From the NCBI GenBank assembly GCA_002709295.1, contig PAQL01000007.1, positions 20,927-66,380 of the forward strand: a stretch of DNA of 45,454 bases. Direction: 5' to 3'. The notes under the pieces were generated by a model. That model was not told where the DNA came from. It made no database searches and saw nothing but the letters and a program-made list of their open reading frames with translations. Positions 42,968-45,454 of this stretch are shown one piece after another (position 1 is the stretch's first letter; each line of letters starts with the position of its first letter). The position numbers were made by a program, and so were the translations under genes. This stretch comes from Phycisphaerae bacterium (lineage in GTDB: Bacteria > Planctomycetota > Phycisphaerae > Phycisphaerales > SM1A02).

Positions 42968-44187
42968 GCACCCTCCTTCCGACCTACTGCACCAATGTCC
43001 ATGCCGGGCGTGACCTGGCGGAGACCGAAGCGAACATCGATCGCTTCTCGACGCGGATCCGGGACCTCGTCGCGGCCACGGACGATGATGCCTCGGAGAT
43101 CGGGCTCGGCCTCTGGCTCTCCGCGGAGAGCGCGCGGCAACTTCGCGAGTCCGAAGGTGCCCGAGCGTTTCGGGACCGGCTTCAGGATCGCGGACTCCGG
43201 ATCGTCACCCTGAACGGGTTCCCCCACGGCGACTTCCATGCGGAGGTCGTCAAGCACCGGGTCTACGAACCTCACTGGGCGGATCCGAGGCGACTGGCCT
43301 ACACCGTCGATCTCGCTCATCTGCTGGTCGATCTGCTCCCCGACGGCACGACCGACGCCTCGATCTCGACCCTGCCCATCGGCTGGCGTTCCGACTTCAC
43401 CAACGAGGGATGCGGATGCTCGGTCGGTCTCGCGGCCTCGCAGCTGGTCGAGGCCGCGAAGGTCCTGCGTTCCATCGAGGACCGGACCGGGATCCGGATC
43501 CACCTCGATCTCGAACCGGAACCGGGCTGCGTGCTCGACACCAGTCGCGACGTGGTCGACCTGTTCGAGCAGGCGTTCCGACCCTCCGACGACGTCGATC
43601 ACCGTCGCCACCTCGGCGTGAACCATGACATCTGTCACTCGGCGGTGATGTTCGAGGCCCAGACCGCGGCTCTTCGAACCTATCGGGAGCACGGGGTCTC
43701 GCTGGGCAAGATCCAGGTGTCCAGTGCCGTCGAGGTCGACTTCGATGCCGCGGAGGACGACGCCCACCGGGCGGCGATGCTCGAGGCGTACCGCGGCTTC
43801 GTCGAGCCCCGATACCTCCACCAGACCTCGATCCGCACCGGCATGGAACCTCACTTCGACGTGCAGACGTTCGAGGACCTGCCGATCGCCCTCGAGAATC
43901 GTGCCGAACACCAGGTCCCCTCCGGCACCTGGCGGACGCACTTCCACGTACCCATCTTCATGGCCGAAGGCGATCGCTGGGGGACCACCCGGGCGGAGAT
44001 CGAACGCTGTCTCGCTTCGCTTCCCTCCGACGAACCGTGGCCCACCCTCGAAGTGGAGACCTACGCGTGGGAGGTTCTTCCCGGATGCCTCCACGACGGG
44101 GACGAAGGACTGGCCGCCGGCATCGCCGAGGAACTGCGATGGCTTCGGAATCTCGTTCGGGATCTCGAGAAGGAGGACCAGGCATGA
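42964..44187 (+). CDS. eboE: EboE-like sugar-isomerase-fold (xylose isomerase-like TIM barrel) protein
   Basis: 407 residues. It opens with TYCTNVHAG, the strand-one signature I associate with EboE, and continues with [21 protein letters not shown]. Candidate metal ligands are in [25 protein letters not shown] and [13 protein letters not shown], followed by HFHVPIF and the C-terminal [12 protein letters not shown]. The layout matches the AP endonuclease 2/xylose isomerase superfamily. The product is unknown. It overlaps eboB and eboC by 4 bases each. No signal peptide is seen, so it acts in the cytoplasm. Confidence 0.87.
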   Translation: MSTLLPTYCTNVHAGRDLAETEANIDRFSTRIRDLVAATDDDASEIGLGLWLSAESARQLRESEGARAFRDRLQDRGLRIVTLNGFPHGDFHAEVVKHRVYEPHWADPRRLAYTVDLAHLLVDLLPDGTTDASISTLPIGWRSDFTNEGCGCSVGLAASQLVEAAKVLRSIEDRTGIRIHLDLEPEPGCVLDTSRDVVDLFEQAFRPSDDVDHRRHLGVNHDICHSAVMFEAQTAALRTYREHGVSLGKIQVSSAVEVDFDAAEDDAHRAAMLEAYRGFVEPRYLHQTSIRTGMEPHFDVQTFEDLPIALENRAEHQVPSGTWRTHFHVPIFMAEGDRWGTTRAEIERCLASLPSDEPWPTLEVETYAWEVLPGCLHDGDEGLAAGIAEELRWLRNLVRDLEKEDQA

Positions 44188-45311
44188 GAGCCTGGCTCGA
44201 ACTGCTCCGGATCTCGAACCTCCCGACCGTCTGGACCAACGTGCTCGCCGGTGGAGTCATCGCCGACACCGCGGCGGTCGGAGCGAGATCGTGGGGATTC
44301 CCTGCCGGAACGATGATCGTCGTCCTGATCTCCGGCAGCTGCCTCTATCTCGCGGGGATGGTTCTGAACGACGTCTTCGACCTGAAGATCGACCGGCAGG
44401 AACGACCGAACCGCCCCATTCCCTCGGGAAGGATCTCCAGGCGATCGGCCGCCATGCTCGGGACGATCCTCCTCGTGGTCGGCGCCTCCCTCGCCTGGAC
44501 GATCTCCATCGAGACCGGAATCACCGCCCTGGTGATCGCAGGACTGGTCGTCCTGTACGAGCGGATCCACGCCACGACCTCCTGGAGCGTTCTGGTCATG
44601 GCCGCGTGTCGCGCGGGGCTCTACGTCATGGCGGGATTCGCCGTCGTCGCATCGTCCGTGGCCGACGGTGCGACACCCGACCCGGAAACCGCACGAAATG
44701 CGGTGGGCTTCAGCGTCCTCATCGCCATCCCCGCCTTCGTCCACGTCGCCTGCTTCAGCCTGATCGCCCGGTTCGAAGTGCCCGATGTCCGGGAGACGTG
44801 TCCGGAATGCGAGCAGATCGTGCTCTCCGACCACGCGGTCTGTCCGGAGTGCGCGGCGGCGTGCGGGCCCGAACAGCGGACCGAACGCGCCTCATCCCGG
44901 CTGCAGCGGTTGCGTTCCTGGTGTGGAAGCGGAACCCTGGTCCTGCTCCTTCCGTTCCTCGGGTGCTGCGGCCTCTTCGGGCTCGTCTCGATTTCCGATG
45001 GAGCCCCCTACGCCTTCGGCATGTCGGAGCACCGGGCGTTCCTCCTGGTCGGGGCCAATCTCGTCTCGATTCTCATCCTTGGCGCGTATCTCGTCCGCTC
45101 GAAGCGAGGACTGGCGGAGAAACCCCATGAGGTCGGCCGCTTCGTTCTGAGATCGATCGCAGTCCTCTCTCTCTACGACGCCGCCATCTGCGGCCTCGTC
45201 GCGCTGGAAGGCTTCGACCAGAAGGACGACGGCCTGCTCACGGCGACCATCATCTGCATCACCTGTTTCCTCATCGTCCGCTGGTCGCATCGCCGCATCC
45301 CCGGAACCTGA
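44184..45311 (+). CDS. eboC: EboC-like UbiA-family membrane protein with inserted zinc ribbon
   Basis: 375 residues and about 8-9 membrane spans. The first aspartate-rich motif of UbiA prenyltransferases is intact: Asn62-Asp63, Asp66 and Asp70 in LNDVFDLKIDRQ, followed by ERPNRPIPSG. The second motif, in the loop after about span 6, is absent or changed. In that region there is instead a Cys-x2-Cys...Cys-x2-Cys pattern (Cys206, Cys209, Cys220, Cys223), which looks like a zinc ribbon, followed by a basic segment. It starts in a 4-base overlap with eboE. In the cluster it probably attaches a lipid tail or anchors the product at the membrane. Confidence 0.87.
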   Translation: MRAWLELLRISNLPTVWTNVLAGGVIADTAAVGARSWGFPAGTMIVVLISGSCLYLAGMVLNDVFDLKIDRQERPNRPIPSGRISRRSAAMLGTILLVVGASLAWTISIETGITALVIAGLVVLYERIHATTSWSVLVMAACRAGLYVMAGFAVVASSVADGATPDPETARNAVGFSVLIAIPAFVHVACFSLIARFEVPDVRETCPECEQIVLSDHAVCPECAAACGPEQRTERASSRLQRLRSWCGSGTLVLLLPFLGCCGLFGLVSISDGAPYAFGMSEHRAFLLVGANLVSILILGAYLVRSKRGLAEKPHEVGRFVLRSIAVLSLYDAAICGLVALEGFDQKDDGLLTATIICITCFLIVRWSHRRIPGT

Positions 45312-45378
45312 ATGCACCAGCGCGGCGGGATCACCTTGAAGATCGCAATCGAATCCTCACCGGCAATCGTTCCACCGC

Positions 45379-45391
45379 TACGATCCACGTC
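45379..45391 (+). promoter_or_regulatory. -10 element 7 bases before the eboF-like ATG (leaderless-type)
   Basis: TACGAT (45379-45384), 7 bases, ATG at 45392. It lies in the 80-base gap after eboC, so the eboF-like gene may have its own promoter. Confidence 0.4.
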
Positions 45392-45454
45392 ATGCCTCGT
45401 CGCATCGCCATCATCGACCTTGTCGGCCTGTCCCCGGCCCTGATCGGAAAGCAC
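45392..45454 (+). CDS. eboF: EboF-like alkaline-phosphatase-superfamily protein, first 21 codons
   Basis: Only the N-terminus is in the window: MPRRIAIIDLVGLSPALIGK. It matches the opening strand of the ebo-cluster nucleotide pyrophosphatase/phosphodiesterase-like proteins (hydrophobic-Asp-x-Val-Gly-Leu-Ser), in which the first Asp (Asp9) is a metal ligand. Gene order supports it, since eboF is the one member not otherwise present apart from a clear eboA. The identification rests on 21 residues plus context. Confidence 0.6.
   Translation, partial: MPRRIAIIDLVGLSPALIGKH

Noticed and set aside
1-45454. tRNA, rRNA, CRISPR array, insertion sequence or prophage
   Set aside because: I found no tRNA-like cloverleaf, regularly spaced repeat, transposase, integrase or phage structural motif.

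Overview
The window is GC-rich bacterial chromosome, densely coded on both strands, with no rRNA, tRNA, insertion sequence, phage gene or CRISPR array that I could see. Several signs point to a planctomycete, probably of the Phycisphaerae type: a PEP-CTERM-like secreted protein ending in VPSP, a hydrophobic stretch and MRRRRR; a large phosphodiesterase-TPR-sulfotransferase fusion; FAS1-CIA30 and Kelch-symporter fusions; and many genes whose -10 hexamer lies 6-8 bases before the start codon, which suggests leaderless mRNAs. The taxonomic call is inference from gene content, because no marker gene is present.

Layout. 1-404: start of dihydrolipoamide dehydrogenase (minus, cut by the window edge). 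620-7796: hybrid histidine kinase, metallophosphoesterase, the YidC-MnmE pair and a hot-dog thioesterase. 7940-8698: PEP-CTERM-like protein with a possible thioester domain. 9032-10670: DciA-like protein divergent from an orphan importer-type ATPase. 10787-12159: FAS1-CIA30 exported protein. 12259-15906: divergent sialic-acid-type lyase and NanM-like Kelch/sodium symporter fusion. 16267-17583: MATE-like membrane protein. 17602-25041: RbsBAC-type sugar ABC operon (minus), divergent from an epimerase/dehydrogenase, altronate-dehydratase-family enzyme and zinc alcohol dehydrogenase (plus). This looks like an uptake and sugar-acid catabolic unit. 25022-30707 (minus): the phosphodiesterase-TPR-sulfotransferase fusion, a degenerate phosphatase-like paralogue, and a FeeM-like acyltransferase. 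30993-33312: FAA hydrolase, PDZ lipoprotein and a membrane protein. 33398-40440: glycine decarboxylase, MgtE magnesium transporter, SpoU-type RNA methyltransferase and a DegP/HtrA protease.

The most interesting region is the right end (40624-45454), an ebo-type gene cluster. It holds an EboD-like 3-dehydroquinate-synthase homologue, a 108-residue protein in the eboA position, EboB (TatD-like), EboE (sugar-isomerase-like), EboC (UbiA-like, with an inserted zinc ribbon) and the first 21 codons of an EboF-like protein. The four genes from the small protein to eboC overlap by 1-4 bases. In cyanobacteria the ebo cluster is needed to move a scytonemin precursor to the periplasm, and its chemistry is unsolved. 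The copy here has no scytonemin genes in view and its eboA-position protein is not recognisably EboA.

Limits: all functional calls come from motifs and context read by eye. Promoters and hairpins are pattern matches without expression data.
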